A stretch of DNA of 56,406 bases from Bacillota bacterium (GTDB lineage Bacteria > Bacillota > Clostridia > Lachnospirales > Bianqueaceae): the NCBI GenBank assembly GCA_017441925.1, contig JAFRUE010000009.1, positions 1 through 56,406 on the forward strand, given 5' to 3'. The notes beneath the pieces were generated by a model, which saw only the letters and a list, made by a program, of their open reading frames with translations, searched no databases and was not told where the DNA came from. Within the stretch, counting starts at the first letter, position 1, and each line of letters begins with the position of its first letter. Made by a program: the position numbers and the translations under genes. Positions 16,973 through 25,482 of the stretch are shown piece after piece.

Positions 16973-18810
16973 GGTCTGTCCCCCTCGAGCGGCAGGATCA
17001 CGTGGAATGTGCTGCCCTTGCCGGGTGTGCTGTCCAGTTCGATCCGTCCCTTATGCAGCTCGATCATTTCCTTCGCGATCGCAAGACCAAGGCCGGTTCC
17101 GCCCGAGGACCTCGAGCGGGCTTTATCGATCCGGTAAAAACGCTCAAATACGCGTTTCTGCTCTTTATACGGAATGCCCACGCCCTTATCCTGAATATGC
17201 AGCACCGCTTCATGGCGGGCGGCGTCTTTGCTGCTCCATACCGTAATCTGCGTATCTTCCGGGCTGTAGTTGATCGCGTTTGCCAGAATATTGCCGACGA
17301 CCTGCTCCATACGCGAACGGTCGCAGAGGACCGGCAGTCGGGGACAGTCGGGCCGCATCACCAGCGTCTGGTTCTTTTGCGCGGCGATAACGCTGTAGCG
17401 GCGGATACCGTCCGTCAGCAGATCTGTGAAATTCATACTCTCCAGATTGAGCTGTACCTGCCTGTTATCAAGGCGCGACAGCTCCAGCAGGTCCGTGATG
17501 AGTGCTGTCATGCGGTCGGACTCATGATCGATGACCTTGAGGAACTGTGTCCCCATCTCGGGATCCTCGACCGCTCCGTCAAGCATTGTCTCGACATAAC
17601 TCTTGATCGTAGTGATCGGCGTCCGCAGCTCATGGGACACATTAGCCACGAAATCACGCTGCATTTCTTCCGCACGCTGCTGCTCCGTAACGTCCTGCAG
17701 CACGGCGATCAGACCGTCCGGCTCGTCTTTCTCACCGCGGTAGGACGCGAAAACAGCACGCACCAGGCGTTCGCTGAACGTCAGCATGCGCGTCTCGGTC
17801 CGGTTCACGGTACTGCTAAGGATCTCGTTGAAATCTTCACGCGGGAAAATGTCCCTGAACGTCTGGTTGTGGATCCCGGCTCCGGCAAGTCCGACAGCCT
17901 CTTCGTTGCACTGCTCGACATTGCCCTCCAGGTCAAAAACGACCAGTCCGTCCGCCATATGCTGGAAAACGGCTTCCAGCTTGCTTTTCTCGCTGCCGGC
18001 CTCGGAGAACATCCGGGCCAGCTCCGATGCCATGATGCCGAAATTCTTCTCAAGCTCCTGGATCTCGTCTTCGGCCGGTCCTCTCTTGCCTGTCTCCGTT
18101 GAGACCGTCTCCAGGTTGCCGGAGATGCTCTCAAGGTCTCCGGAAGCCATTTTCTGCGTCTGTTCGGTCAGTTTCTCGATCGGTCTGGCGATCCCGGCGG
18201 CAAGCAGATACGCGAAGAAAGCCGTCACCGCGATAGCGATCAGGGATGCCATGATGACGGTCATTACGTTGCTGTGCATCGTCTGCTGCACGTCGCTCAT
18301 ATCCGAGCGCAGGAACAGGATATACCACAGCTGTCCGTTCCGGTAGACAGGCTTCGCATAATCGCCGACGGTCCGCTCCGCACCGTCCGTAAAGACCACG
18401 TTATGCACATACAGAGACTCGGATTCCTTACCGGAGGCCGCTGCCAGAACGGTCCGCGATGACAGGTCTGATGCCGACGGTGCCCCGCTGCGGCTGTAGA
18501 GAAGCTGTCTGTCCGGCGCAAGCAGATACAAAAGAAGACCACTGCCTGTCCCGCGTTCGGTCAGTACGCCCGAAACGACCTGGGTAAAGACACTGGTCAG
18601 CGTCTTCTCTTCATCCGTATAGAAAATCTCGACCGTATCCGCTAGCCGTCCGGCTGTATACTGCATCTCCGAATAGCGGGTACGGTACAGAGACCTCTGA
18701 ATATTGCCGATAATGACGGTTCCGATCATCGCAATGACAAATACGACCAGAACCGCGTACAGAAGCATCAGCTTCCACTTGATACTGCCGCGGGAACGGG
18801 ACTTTTCCAT
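16969..18810 (-). CDS. walK: Sensor histidine kinase WalK (YycG)
   Basis: This is the membrane kinase of the essential WalKR system governing cell-wall metabolism. In 613 residues it has TM1 (about 14-36), an extracytoplasmic PDC/Cache-like sensor, TM2 (about 183-206), a HAMP domain, a PAS domain (about 270-375), the phosphoacceptor His393 in FVANVSHELRTP, and an ATPase domain with N, G1 (DKGVGIPYKEQKRVFERFYR) and G2 (GGTGLGLAIAKEM) boxes. This is the complete WalK domain order. The start lies 4 bp after the walR stop. YycH/I-like genes downstream would modulate it. Confidence 0.93.
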   Translation of the reverse strand: MEKSRSRGSIKWKLMLLYAVLVVFVIAMIGTVIIGNIQRSLYRTRYSEMQYTAGRLADTVEIFYTDEEKTLTSVFTQVVSGVLTERGTGSGLLLYLLAPDRQLLYSRSGAPSASDLSSRTVLAAASGKESESLYVHNVVFTDGAERTVGDYAKPVYRNGQLWYILFLRSDMSDVQQTMHSNVMTVIMASLIAIAVTAFFAYLLAAGIARPIEKLTEQTQKMASGDLESISGNLETVSTETGKRGPAEDEIQELEKNFGIMASELARMFSEAGSEKSKLEAVFQHMADGLVVFDLEGNVEQCNEEAVGLAGAGIHNQTFRDIFPREDFNEILSSTVNRTETRMLTFSERLVRAVFASYRGEKDEPDGLIAVLQDVTEQQRAEEMQRDFVANVSHELRTPITTIKSYVETMLDGAVEDPEMGTQFLKVIDHESDRMTALITDLLELSRLDNRQVQLNLESMNFTDLLTDGIRRYSVIAAQKNQTLVMRPDCPRLPVLCDRSRMEQVVGNILANAINYSPEDTQITVWSSKDAARHEAVLHIQDKGVGIPYKEQKRVFERFYRIDKARSRSSGGTGLGLAIAKEMIELHKGRIELDSTPGKGSTFHVILPLEGDRP

Positions 18811-18814
18811 AGGA

Positions 18815-19510
18815 TCACTTATCGGTGAAATAGTATCCGACTCCCCGTTTTGTCAGGATATAGTTGGGAGATGAAGGATTATCTTCGATCTTCTCCCTCA
18901 GGCGGCGCACTGTGACGTCGACGGTACGTGCATCGCCGAAATACTCATAACCCCAGACTTTGGACAGCAGGTATTCTCTTGTGAAGATCTGTCCCCTCTG
19001 GTACATGAAGAACTTCAGCAGCTCCATCTCACGGACGGTCAGCTGCAGGGGCCTGCCTTTCTTCGCAGCCGCATATTTGCTGACGTCGACCTCGATATCG
19101 CCGGAACGCAGGATCTCAAGCTTCCCGGCCTCCGCCTCCGCCTGCACCGTACTGCGGCGCAGATTGGCGCGCACCCGCGCCATCAGTTCGCGTACACTGA
19201 AAGGCTTGGTCACGTAATCATCGGCACCGAGCTCGAGTCCCAGGACCTTGTCCACTTCTTCGGTACGGGCTGTAAGCATAATGATCGGCACTGTACTTTT
19301 CTCACGGATCTTGCGGCACACGTCATAACCGGAAACGACCGGCATCATGACGTCGAGCAGCACCAGATCCGGATTGCAGCGCTCAAAAGCCTGCAGCGCT
19401 TCACCGCCGTCCATGCCGGTAAAGACCTGATATCCTTCCTTCTGCAGGTTGTATTTCAGAATGTCGACGATGCTCTTCTCGTCATCCACTACCAGAATCT
19501 TCTCGTTCAA
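18815..19510 (-). CDS. walR: Response regulator WalR (YycF)
   Basis: An OmpR-family regulator of peptidoglycan hydrolase and wall genes. Taking the TTG at 19510 as start gives 231 residues, the normal length: MNEKILVVDDEK with the acidic pair Asp9-Asp10, phosphoacceptor Asp53 (LLDVMMP), Lys in TKPFSVREL, and a C-terminal winged helix (FTREYLLSKVWGYEY, RTVDVTVRRLREKIE). The TTG follows GGAGG at 7-bp spacing. An ATG upstream in frame (19582) would add 24 residues encoded across a terminator hairpin and has no good ribosome site, so I reject it. It is first in the five-gene wal operon; no clear promoter is visible in the short gap. Confidence 0.95.
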   Translation of the reverse strand: MNEKILVVDDEKSIVDILKYNLQKEGYQVFTGMDGGEALQAFERCNPDLVLLDVMMPVVSGYDVCRKIREKSTVPIIMLTARTEEVDKVLGLELGADDYVTKPFSVRELMARVRANLRRSTVQAEAEAGKLEILRSGDIEVDVSKYAAAKKGRPLQLTVREMELLKFFMYQRGQIFTREYLLSKVWGYEYFGDARTVDVTVRRLREKIEDNPSSPNYILTKRGVGYYFTDK

Positions 19511-19531
19511 GCAGACACCTCCGATTCTATA

Positions 19532-19563
19532 GAAAATACCGGGAAGAAGGGTCTTCCCGGTAT
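19532..19563 (-). terminator. Terminator between the PP2C-LysM gene and walR
   Basis: ATACCGGGAAGA (19536-19547) pairs perfectly with TCTTCCCGGTAT (19552-19563). The minus-strand transcript then reads ATTTTCTATAG, so the T tract is short. A second hairpin, CTGTCGCG/CGCGACAG (19564-19571 and 19582-19589), sits just before it. With no obvious promoter after it, some read-through into walR is plausible. Confidence 0.75.
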
Positions 19564-19612
19564 CTGTCGCGCACCTTGTCACGCGACAGGGCGGCCCTTC
19601 ATGTTCTTATTC

Positions 19613-21133
19613 TTACTCAAGCTCCGAGATCGGCGGGATCTGCAGAACATCACCTACGTGCAGAACGCCGTCCGGCTCCACATCATTGTATTCGCAGAAG
19701 GCCTGCAGCAGGTCTTCGCTATAGTCGTCATAGTAGTCGATCAGGATGCTGTAGTAGCTGTCACCCTCGGCTACGGTATAGGTCGTACCGGCCGCGGCTG
19801 CCTGACTCTCCTCTGCCTGACTGGATTCAGCCTGGCTCTCCTCCTGACTCGACTCGGCAGCACTGGATTCTGCTGCGCTGGACTCGGCCGCGGAGCTCTC
19901 CTCTTTGGAGGATTCCTCCACCTTGCTGCTCATCTCTGCCGGCTGGGAAACCTCTTCCGCAGACGATTCAACAACGGATTCGACCTTGGATCCTTCAGGT
20001 TTGGAGGAAGTGTCTCCGCCTTTATTCTTATTGCAACCCTTTGCAAGGGTGGAGAACAGAATGACCATCAGGACAAGGATCACTACGACACCGAGAATCG
20101 AGAAGATCAGCTTGGGATTGCCGAAGATCCTGTCGAGGATCGTCATTTCCTCGTCATCGGCATTCTCCTGCTCAGGCTCCTGTGCTCCGTCCTCAGGAGC
20201 TTCCGCCTCAGGCTGTCCGGCCTCCGCCGCAGGCGCCGCCTTCTCTTCAGGCTGTGCCTTCCTGGGCGCAGGAGCTGCTGCCGCTGCGGCTGCCGCGGGC
20301 TTCTCCGCTGCCGCGCTGCCGATCGTATCCTCTACCTCCAGAACGATGATGGACTTGTCGTCGTCATTCTTCTCCTTAGCCATCTGCATGAGCTGCTGGG
20401 CGATCGTCTCCTTGGAAGCGTCCTTGGAGGCGCGTACGACGCGCTCGATCTCCTGATTGGAGACCGCATCGGTAATACCGTCCGTGCAGATGATGAAGAT
20501 ATCTCCGGGATAGAAGATGAATCTCTTGGAGAACACCTGGCTCTCCACATCGTAAATATCGTACATGCCGAGCGTCGCGGTGGGCTTGCTTGAAAGCTTG
20601 TGGACCTCCGCCTGCTCCTGTGAAATGACGCCGAGCTTATACAGATCGGTGGCTTCCAGATGGTCCTCGGTGATTTGAAGCATCCTGCCGCCGCGGATCA
20701 CATATACGCGGCTGTCGCCGAGATGAACGACGATACCTCTGTCCTTGCAGAGGAAAAGACCTGCGAACGTGCTGGTCAGATTCTCTGAACCGGCCTGTCT
20801 CTGCAGATCGCGGATCCTGCTGTTGGTGTCGCACAGATACGTCCAGACCTTGTCGCGGGATACGCTCCCGTCCATGCTGAGGATGGACTGCAGCTGCTGT
20901 GTCTGCTGCATAACGGTAACAGCCGGCGAAGCCTTGAGCACGACTCCGTCCGCGTTGTCTCCGTCGCAGACCGCGTACATCTGTAAAGGTACATTCGAGG
21001 ACTTGGTAATGCAAACGTCCGGCTCGTTGCTGTCCGGTGCAAGATATCTTCCGTTAACATAAATGTTATCCAGATTCATGTCCCTTCCTCTGGAGGAAAG
21101 GGCAACTGCTGATATTCTTAATTCGCTTCCCAT
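19613..21133 (-). CDS. PP2C-type protein phosphatase fused to a membrane segment and LysM domain
   Basis: The 506-residue protein combines a cytosolic PP2C domain (about 1-265), an Ala/Pro/Glu linker, one membrane helix (about 345-365), a Ser/Glu/Ala-rich outer stalk with AAESS repeats, and a C-terminal LysM domain (about 455-500; TTYTVAEGDSYYSILIDYY, VLHVGDVLQIPP). PP2C metal ligands survive: Asp22 (NLDN), Asp57 (CDGDN), GDSRVY, CTDGITD and NDDDKS. The usual DGMGG loop reads DGDNADG. PP2C enzymes reverse Ser/Thr kinase phosphorylation, and LysM binds N-acetylglucosamine glycans, so this could link wall state to dephosphorylation inside. It lies directly upstream of walRK with its own promoter and terminator. 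Confidence 0.85.
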   Translation of the reverse strand: MGSELRISAVALSSRGRDMNLDNIYVNGRYLAPDSNEPDVCITKSSNVPLQMYAVCDGDNADGVVLKASPAVTVMQQTQQLQSILSMDGSVSRDKVWTYLCDTNSRIRDLQRQAGSENLTSTFAGLFLCKDRGIVVHLGDSRVYVIRGGRMLQITEDHLEATDLYKLGVISQEQAEVHKLSSKPTATLGMYDIYDVESQVFSKRFIFYPGDIFIICTDGITDAVSNQEIERVVRASKDASKETIAQQLMQMAKEKNDDDKSIIVLEVEDTIGSAAAEKPAAAAAAAAPAPRKAQPEEKAAPAAEAGQPEAEAPEDGAQEPEQENADDEEMTILDRIFGNPKLIFSILGVVVILVLMVILFSTLAKGCNKNKGGDTSSKPEGSKVESVVESSAEEVSQPAEMSSKVEESSKEESSAAESSAAESSAAESSQEESQAESSQAEESQAAAAGTTYTVAEGDSYYSILIDYYDDYSEDLLQAFCEYNDVEPDGVLHVGDVLQIPPISELE

Positions 21134-21171
21134 TTTATACCACCTCTGAAATGAATCTATTCCTGTTAACC

Positions 21172-21200
21172 ATTATACGACAAACAGCGGACGAATTCAA
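21172..21200 (-). promoter_or_regulatory. Promoter of the PP2C-LysM gene
   Basis: TTGAAT (minus strand, 21200-21195), exactly 17 bp, then a perfect TATAAT (21177-21172). It starts about 30 nt ahead of the ATG at 21133, with AGAGGTGG as ribosome site. Confidence 0.8.
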
Positions 21201-21252
21201 GAATTTTTACAAAAAAACTGAATGAAAGCAAAACGAATGCTGCACCGGATGC

Positions 21253-21287
21253 AAAAACAGCTGCCGGACGGTCAGATCCGGCAGCTG
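21253..21287 (-). terminator. Terminator of the glycan operon
   Basis: An 11-bp perfect stem, CAGCTGCCGGA (21258-21268) with TCCGGCAGCTG (21277-21287), is followed on the minus strand by five T residues. It lies 9 bp past the sulfatase stop. Confidence 0.93.
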
Positions 21288-21295
21288 CACACACC

Positions 21296-22801
21296 TTAAT
21301 CCCTAGGCGTCAGATTCCTGAAGCCGTTATAATCCCCGAAGGCAGGGCCTTTTGCGTACGCCGCCGCAAGATACGACATCATCTGCGCCAGCATCTCAAA
21401 ACGCACTCCGGCCATCTTCGGTTCATAGAAGAGATTCCGCCACTCATCCGGATCCTCCTGCAGGTCATAGAGTTCTCCTTTGAACGGTGTGTTGTCCAGT
21501 ACTGTCCCTTCACGGAAGAGGATCAGTTTGTAACGGCTGTTCCTCCACATGTATGAAGGCGCCACCTGCGGCCATTCGTTCCCGCCGCCGTGGAATTCGC
21601 AGAACGATCCGTCCCTCACGGTATCCCCCAGCAGATCGATGCCGGGCAGTCTCGGATCGCACGGAATGCCCGCATATGAGCAGATCGTCGGCACAACATC
21701 CACCAGCATAGCCGGACGGCTGTCGCAGGTCCCCTTCTTCTCTTCCGGGACCGGATCACCGGCAAGGATCAGAGGCACCCGGACACTTCCATCATACAGA
21801 CAGTATTTGCTGAAGCGGTAGTCCCTTGTACCCATCATTTCCCCGTGATCCGACATGAACAGGAACAGCGTATCCTTGTCCAGTCCCTTTTCATGGATCT
21901 TCTCAAGGACATTCCTGATGAAATAATCCATGAAAGTACAGTTCGCATAATAACGCAGCGTCGTCAGGCGCTTCTGCTCGTCCGGCAGGGTTTCCCAGAC
22001 CTTTTTACGTCCCTCATGGACGTTCGTCAGCGATGTGCTTACCGCCATCGCCGCGCGGATATGGGTGTCCGGCTCATCCTCCCACGGCGGATGCGGGATC
22101 GGCGGGATCTTGTTCAGATCATACAGATCCTCGAACTCAGGCGGGACATTATAGCCCGCGTGCGGCTTGATAAAGGACAGATACAGGAAAAGCGGTCTGT
22201 CGTCCGGCTCATATTCATCCAGGAACTCCATGCATTTTTTGTAGATAAAACCGTCCCTGTGATGCTCCTTGGGAAGCGTGCTCCGCTTGCCGAGATAGCC
22301 GAACGCGTTCTCCTCGCCGCCGCCGAACTCTTTGGTCTCCTCATAATAGTCCGCGAGTCCCTGCGCGTCCTCATCATCCATCATGACCGCGCCTTCCTCA
22401 TACAGAACGGAATTCCGGCTCTGTCCCTCCGCGCGCACATCAAATCCGCGCCTCGAACCGGGCTTTCCTTTCGTCGTGTGATTCCAGTGCGTCTTGCCGA
22501 AGCCTGCGCAGAAATACCCGGCATCATGCAGGATCTGCGGCAGCGGCTTTGCCGGCAGCCGCGTCTCGTCCAGAAGCGCTCCGCTGTTCGTCCGGACTCC
22601 GGTCTGCGAAGCGAGCATTCCGAACATCAGCGAATTGCGGCTCGGAACGCACATCGGGCAGTTGCAGACCGCCTGATCATAGCGGATCCCGTTCTGCGCG
22701 AGAGAATCGATCCCCGGCGTGATCACCAGCGGGTTGACGCAGCCCATCGCGTCCCACCGCTGCTGATCGGTCATGATCATAACAATATTCTTTTTACCCA
22801 T
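21296..22801 (-). CDS. Sulfatase (formylglycine-dependent, type I)
   Basis: Type I sulfatases hydrolyse sulfate esters on sugars. The 501-residue protein starts MGKKNIVMIMTDQQRWDAMG, with the metal ligand Asp12, and carries Cys51 in CVPSR, the CxPSR motif converted to formylglycine by anaerobic (anSME) or FGE maturases; none is encoded here. Later landmarks are GKTHWN, LFLYLSFIKPHAGY and MSDHGEMMG. There is no signal peptide, so it probably acts in the cytosol on imported oligosaccharides. The ATG shares one base with the stop of the YetA-like gene (TAATG) and follows AGGGGA. A longer frame adds 24 residues within that upstream gene and is unlikely. Confidence 0.93.
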   Translation of the reverse strand: MGKKNIVMIMTDQQRWDAMGCVNPLVITPGIDSLAQNGIRYDQAVCNCPMCVPSRNSLMFGMLASQTGVRTNSGALLDETRLPAKPLPQILHDAGYFCAGFGKTHWNHTTKGKPGSRRGFDVRAEGQSRNSVLYEEGAVMMDDEDAQGLADYYEETKEFGGGEENAFGYLGKRSTLPKEHHRDGFIYKKCMEFLDEYEPDDRPLFLYLSFIKPHAGYNVPPEFEDLYDLNKIPPIPHPPWEDEPDTHIRAAMAVSTSLTNVHEGRKKVWETLPDEQKRLTTLRYYANCTFMDYFIRNVLEKIHEKGLDKDTLFLFMSDHGEMMGTRDYRFSKYCLYDGSVRVPLILAGDPVPEEKKGTCDSRPAMLVDVVPTICSYAGIPCDPRLPGIDLLGDTVRDGSFCEFHGGGNEWPQVAPSYMWRNSRYKLILFREGTVLDNTPFKGELYDLQEDPDEWRNLFYEPKMAGVRFEMLAQMMSYLAAAYAKGPAFGDYNGFRNLTPRD

Positions 22802-25482
22802 TATTTGTCCCCTTTGGTCCTGTCGTGCAGGAGCTGCTGGAAATGCGCTACCTCCATATAGTTCAGCGCCCACTGGGATACGCCGTTCGTAGTCAGGGAA
22901 TGGACCTCGACTGTCGGGACCGGAGCATCCAGCGGATTGACCGGATCTTCGTTAGCGCGTCCGTCCTGCGTGAACATGGGTGTGCCGCCGCGTCCCGCCA
23001 TGCAGTCAGGATCGTTCTTAGACGGGATCATCTTGTTCATCGCCCGCTCGACCTTCTCCTCACTGCCGGTATAATACCCGTCAAATGCCAGCATGCGAGG
23101 CGCAAAGCCTTGACCGCCCCAGGCGCGCATATTCTCGTCATTGAACAGACCGCCCGACTTCTCCGTCCTCTCCTCCGGCGTCATGAAGTAATAAGACGCC
23201 AGCTCCGCGACCATATCCGTGAATTCCGGATCGTCCAGAATGTCGGCAAGCTCAAAGAAGGTCTCCGGTCCGCCGAAGCAGATGACCATGTGCTGCTGGT
23301 AATTGCCGTCTCCGAGATGCGTATGGCCGGCCGGATTCGGCGCTCCCATATAGTGCATCTCGCCCGTCTGCGGATTGTAGTGGAAAGTGGATCCGGACGC
23401 CAGGCGCAGCGGCGCCTTCTTCATTGTCTCAAGGCCTGCCAGGATCTTGTCGCGGTACTTCGTGTCTTCAAAACGCTCCCACTGCGTCATCCAGTTGCTG
23501 ACAAAGCTGGACCAGTCGGGGCCGATGCGGATGTGCGAGAAATTCGGATGCGGCGGGAAATATCCGCCCATCGGATCGCGGCCTGTCTCATTCAGCGTGG
23601 ACAGATCCACATCTTTCACATATTCCATGACGTCGCCGACCCGCTCATCGCCGGTCAGATAGTAGAAGAAACGATGATGCCCGGCCATCGAAATGCGCGC
23701 TTCCTTGGCTCCGCAGCCCCAGTGGCGCACGTTGTGGCGCGTCCCGAGCATCGCGTATTTGCCGGCGTGATAGGTGTCAACCTCGCTGCAGTGGCGGCTC
23801 ATCGCCCTTGCGAAGCGATAAATATCATAGGCTCCTGTCCTCAGGAAGACCAGCCAGTTCACGTACGTGGGACAGAGCTCTGTATTCTGCCACGCGCGGC
23901 CGCCGGTATCATACAGCCAGCAGTGCCGTACGATATCATAAGAATGCATGACGTCGCCGTAATCCCAGAAGCCGTACCATTTCCTGCGCTCCACTTCGTC
24001 GATATAGAAACGGATCATGGAGGAAAGCGCGTCTTCGCAGCCCTGATCTCCGGTCTCTCCCTTGGTAACAGGCGCCCAGTAGCTGCCGAGAGCCTTCGTC
24101 TTGATATACAGTTCCGGATCGCCTACGAGCAGCGAATCCGTCTGCAGATCGTCCGCGAAATCCCAGATCGCCTGCTTGCCGGGCATTTTATCAAAGAGTC
24201 TGAAGACAACCTCATTCGTATTGGCGATGCCGTATGGATAATTGTTGATTCCGCCGTAGGAATACTGATGACTCACTGTGTCGTACGCGCCGAAATCATA
24301 GCTCTCTCCGTACCGGCTGTAGAGCCATGCCGTCATCTTCACAGTATCTCCGCGGCCGCCGCTGACCTCAAGCGCCGTCGGTGCTTTCTGCCAGAAATCC
24401 CGGATCCCGATTGCGGTAATGGATGCCTCGCTGCCGAAGAACATCGCGCCCTGGCTCCTGCGTCCCTGCGCGATCTGGATCATGGCGCAGCCTTTCTGCG
24501 TGCGCTTGCTGATCGAATAATGGTCGCAGCTGTCCTGATTCAGCAGGAAGCGGTCCCATGCGGCGTTATCGTCGACATGCGCGCTGAAACGGTCTCCCTC
24601 GATCCTCTCCATCTCCACGAACTGTCCCTCGTCGAGCTGTCTGCGATAGATCTCCTCATAACGGTCCGAAGGCTGAGGATGCGCCTCTTTCTCTTCCGGC
24701 GAACGGTAATACGCGCTTGCGAACATGCACTGCACGCCCTCATAGAACATTCCGGTATCTCCGGTGAAGCCGACATGGCGGTTGAAAAGCTCACCCCGTA
24801 CCGCGGATTCGGCTGTGACGGCAATACCGTGCAGGAGCTCCTCCTTCTCGCGGATATCCAGGATGAAAGAATGGACCAGACGCACTTCTTCACTGCCCGC
24901 GTAGACGTACAGCCTGACATCAAAAGGCAGGATCTCGCGGCCGTGGCCGACATGCTTGCCCCGGATCCTGACGACAGCACGGACCGGTCCGCATTCCTCA
25001 AGCGTTACAGTGTCATTGCGTCCGTCAAAACGATAGGAAGTGCGGGTCTCATTGCCGTCCTCCCCGTTTTCCTGCTCCAGCAGCGCGCTAAGCGAGAGCT
25101 TAAGCGGTTCCTTGCCTTTGCGTTCCAGATGGTCTGCAAGTGTCCCTCCCGGACGCACACATAGTCTGACAAGACCGCTCTTCACAATAACAGTCCCGTC
25201 CTCCGCTACTGTGCCGCATACCGGCTCTGCAGGAGCCGCGGGGGTTCCTTTCGCGACGTCAAAACCACTCTCTGCCGTATCGAGCACACCTTCGAGAGCC
25301 ATCCATTTGATGGAACCGTCCGGCCAGTACGCCAGCGGTTTCTGCTGAACGGGATAGGTCTTGCCGCTTGCTCCTGTCAGGGAAAGTTTCTCTGTCCGGT
25401 CAAGCGTCCCCCGCTCCCACGGTGTTCCGAACGATACGGGAACCTGCGCTTCTTTGCGCGAAGTCAGCCAATGCATCTTCAT
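22801..25482 (-). CDS. YetA/PcRGLX-like polysaccharide-degrading family protein, copy 2
   Basis: The 893-residue protein resembles its neighbour at 25479-28034 along its length and B. subtilis YetA, whose family is tied to rhamnogalacturonan exolyase PcRGLX (PL26-like fold: N-terminal barrel, beta-sandwich, C-terminal alpha/alpha toroid). Shared landmarks are AYWPDGSIKW near residue 55, GGINNYPYGIANTNEV, RHCWLYDTGGRAWQNTELCP and GTRHNVRHWGCGAKEAR. No signal peptide is seen. The ATG overlaps the previous stop by 4 bp (ATGA) and follows GAAGGGAC. It precedes the sulfatase. True activity and substrate are not proven by sequence; a lyase or hydrolase on rhamnogalacturonan-like oligomers is the best guess. 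Confidence 0.75.
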   Translation of the reverse strand: MKMHWLTSRKEAQVPVSFGTPWERGTLDRTEKLSLTGASGKTYPVQQKPLAYWPDGSIKWMALEGVLDTAESGFDVAKGTPAAPAEPVCGTVAEDGTVIVKSGLVRLCVRPGGTLADHLERKGKEPLKLSLSALLEQENGEDGNETRTSYRFDGRNDTVTLEECGPVRAVVRIRGKHVGHGREILPFDVRLYVYAGSEEVRLVHSFILDIREKEELLHGIAVTAESAVRGELFNRHVGFTGDTGMFYEGVQCMFASAYYRSPEEKEAHPQPSDRYEEIYRRQLDEGQFVEMERIEGDRFSAHVDDNAAWDRFLLNQDSCDHYSISKRTQKGCAMIQIAQGRRSQGAMFFGSEASITAIGIRDFWQKAPTALEVSGGRGDTVKMTAWLYSRYGESYDFGAYDTVSHQYSYGGINNYPYGIANTNEVVFRLFDKMPGKQAIWDFADDLQTDSLLVGDPELYIKTKALGSYWAPVTKGETGDQGCEDALSSMIRFYIDEVERRKWYGFWDYGDVMHSYDIVRHCWLYDTGGRAWQNTELCPTYVNWLVFLRTGAYDIYRFARAMSRHCSEVDTYHAGKYAMLGTRHNVRHWGCGAKEARISMAGHHRFFYYLTGDERVGDVMEYVKDVDLSTLNETGRDPMGGYFPPHPNFSHIRIGPDWSSFVSNWMTQWERFEDTKYRDKILAGLETMKKAPLRLASGSTFHYNPQTGEMHYMGAPNPAGHTHLGDGNYQQHMVICFGGPETFFELADILDDPEFTDMVAELASYYFMTPEERTEKSGGLFNDENMRAWGGQGFAPRMLAFDGYYTGSEEKVERAMNKMIPSKNDPDCMAGRGGTPMFTQDGRANEDPVNPLDAPVPTVEVHSLTTNGVSQWALNYMEVAHFQQLLHDRTKGDK

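Noticed and set aside
14098..19510. A complete walRKHIJ operon with yycJ
   Set aside because: No beta-lactamase-fold YycJ gene is present; murA follows instead.
19511..19582. Upstream ATG giving a 24-residue longer WalR
   Set aside because: The extra residues would be encoded across a terminator hairpin, and GGAGG sits correctly before the TTG at 19510.
22802..22873. Longer N-terminus for the sulfatase
   Set aside because: It lies inside the upstream gene, while ATG at 22801 has AGGGGA upstream and a TAATG overlap.
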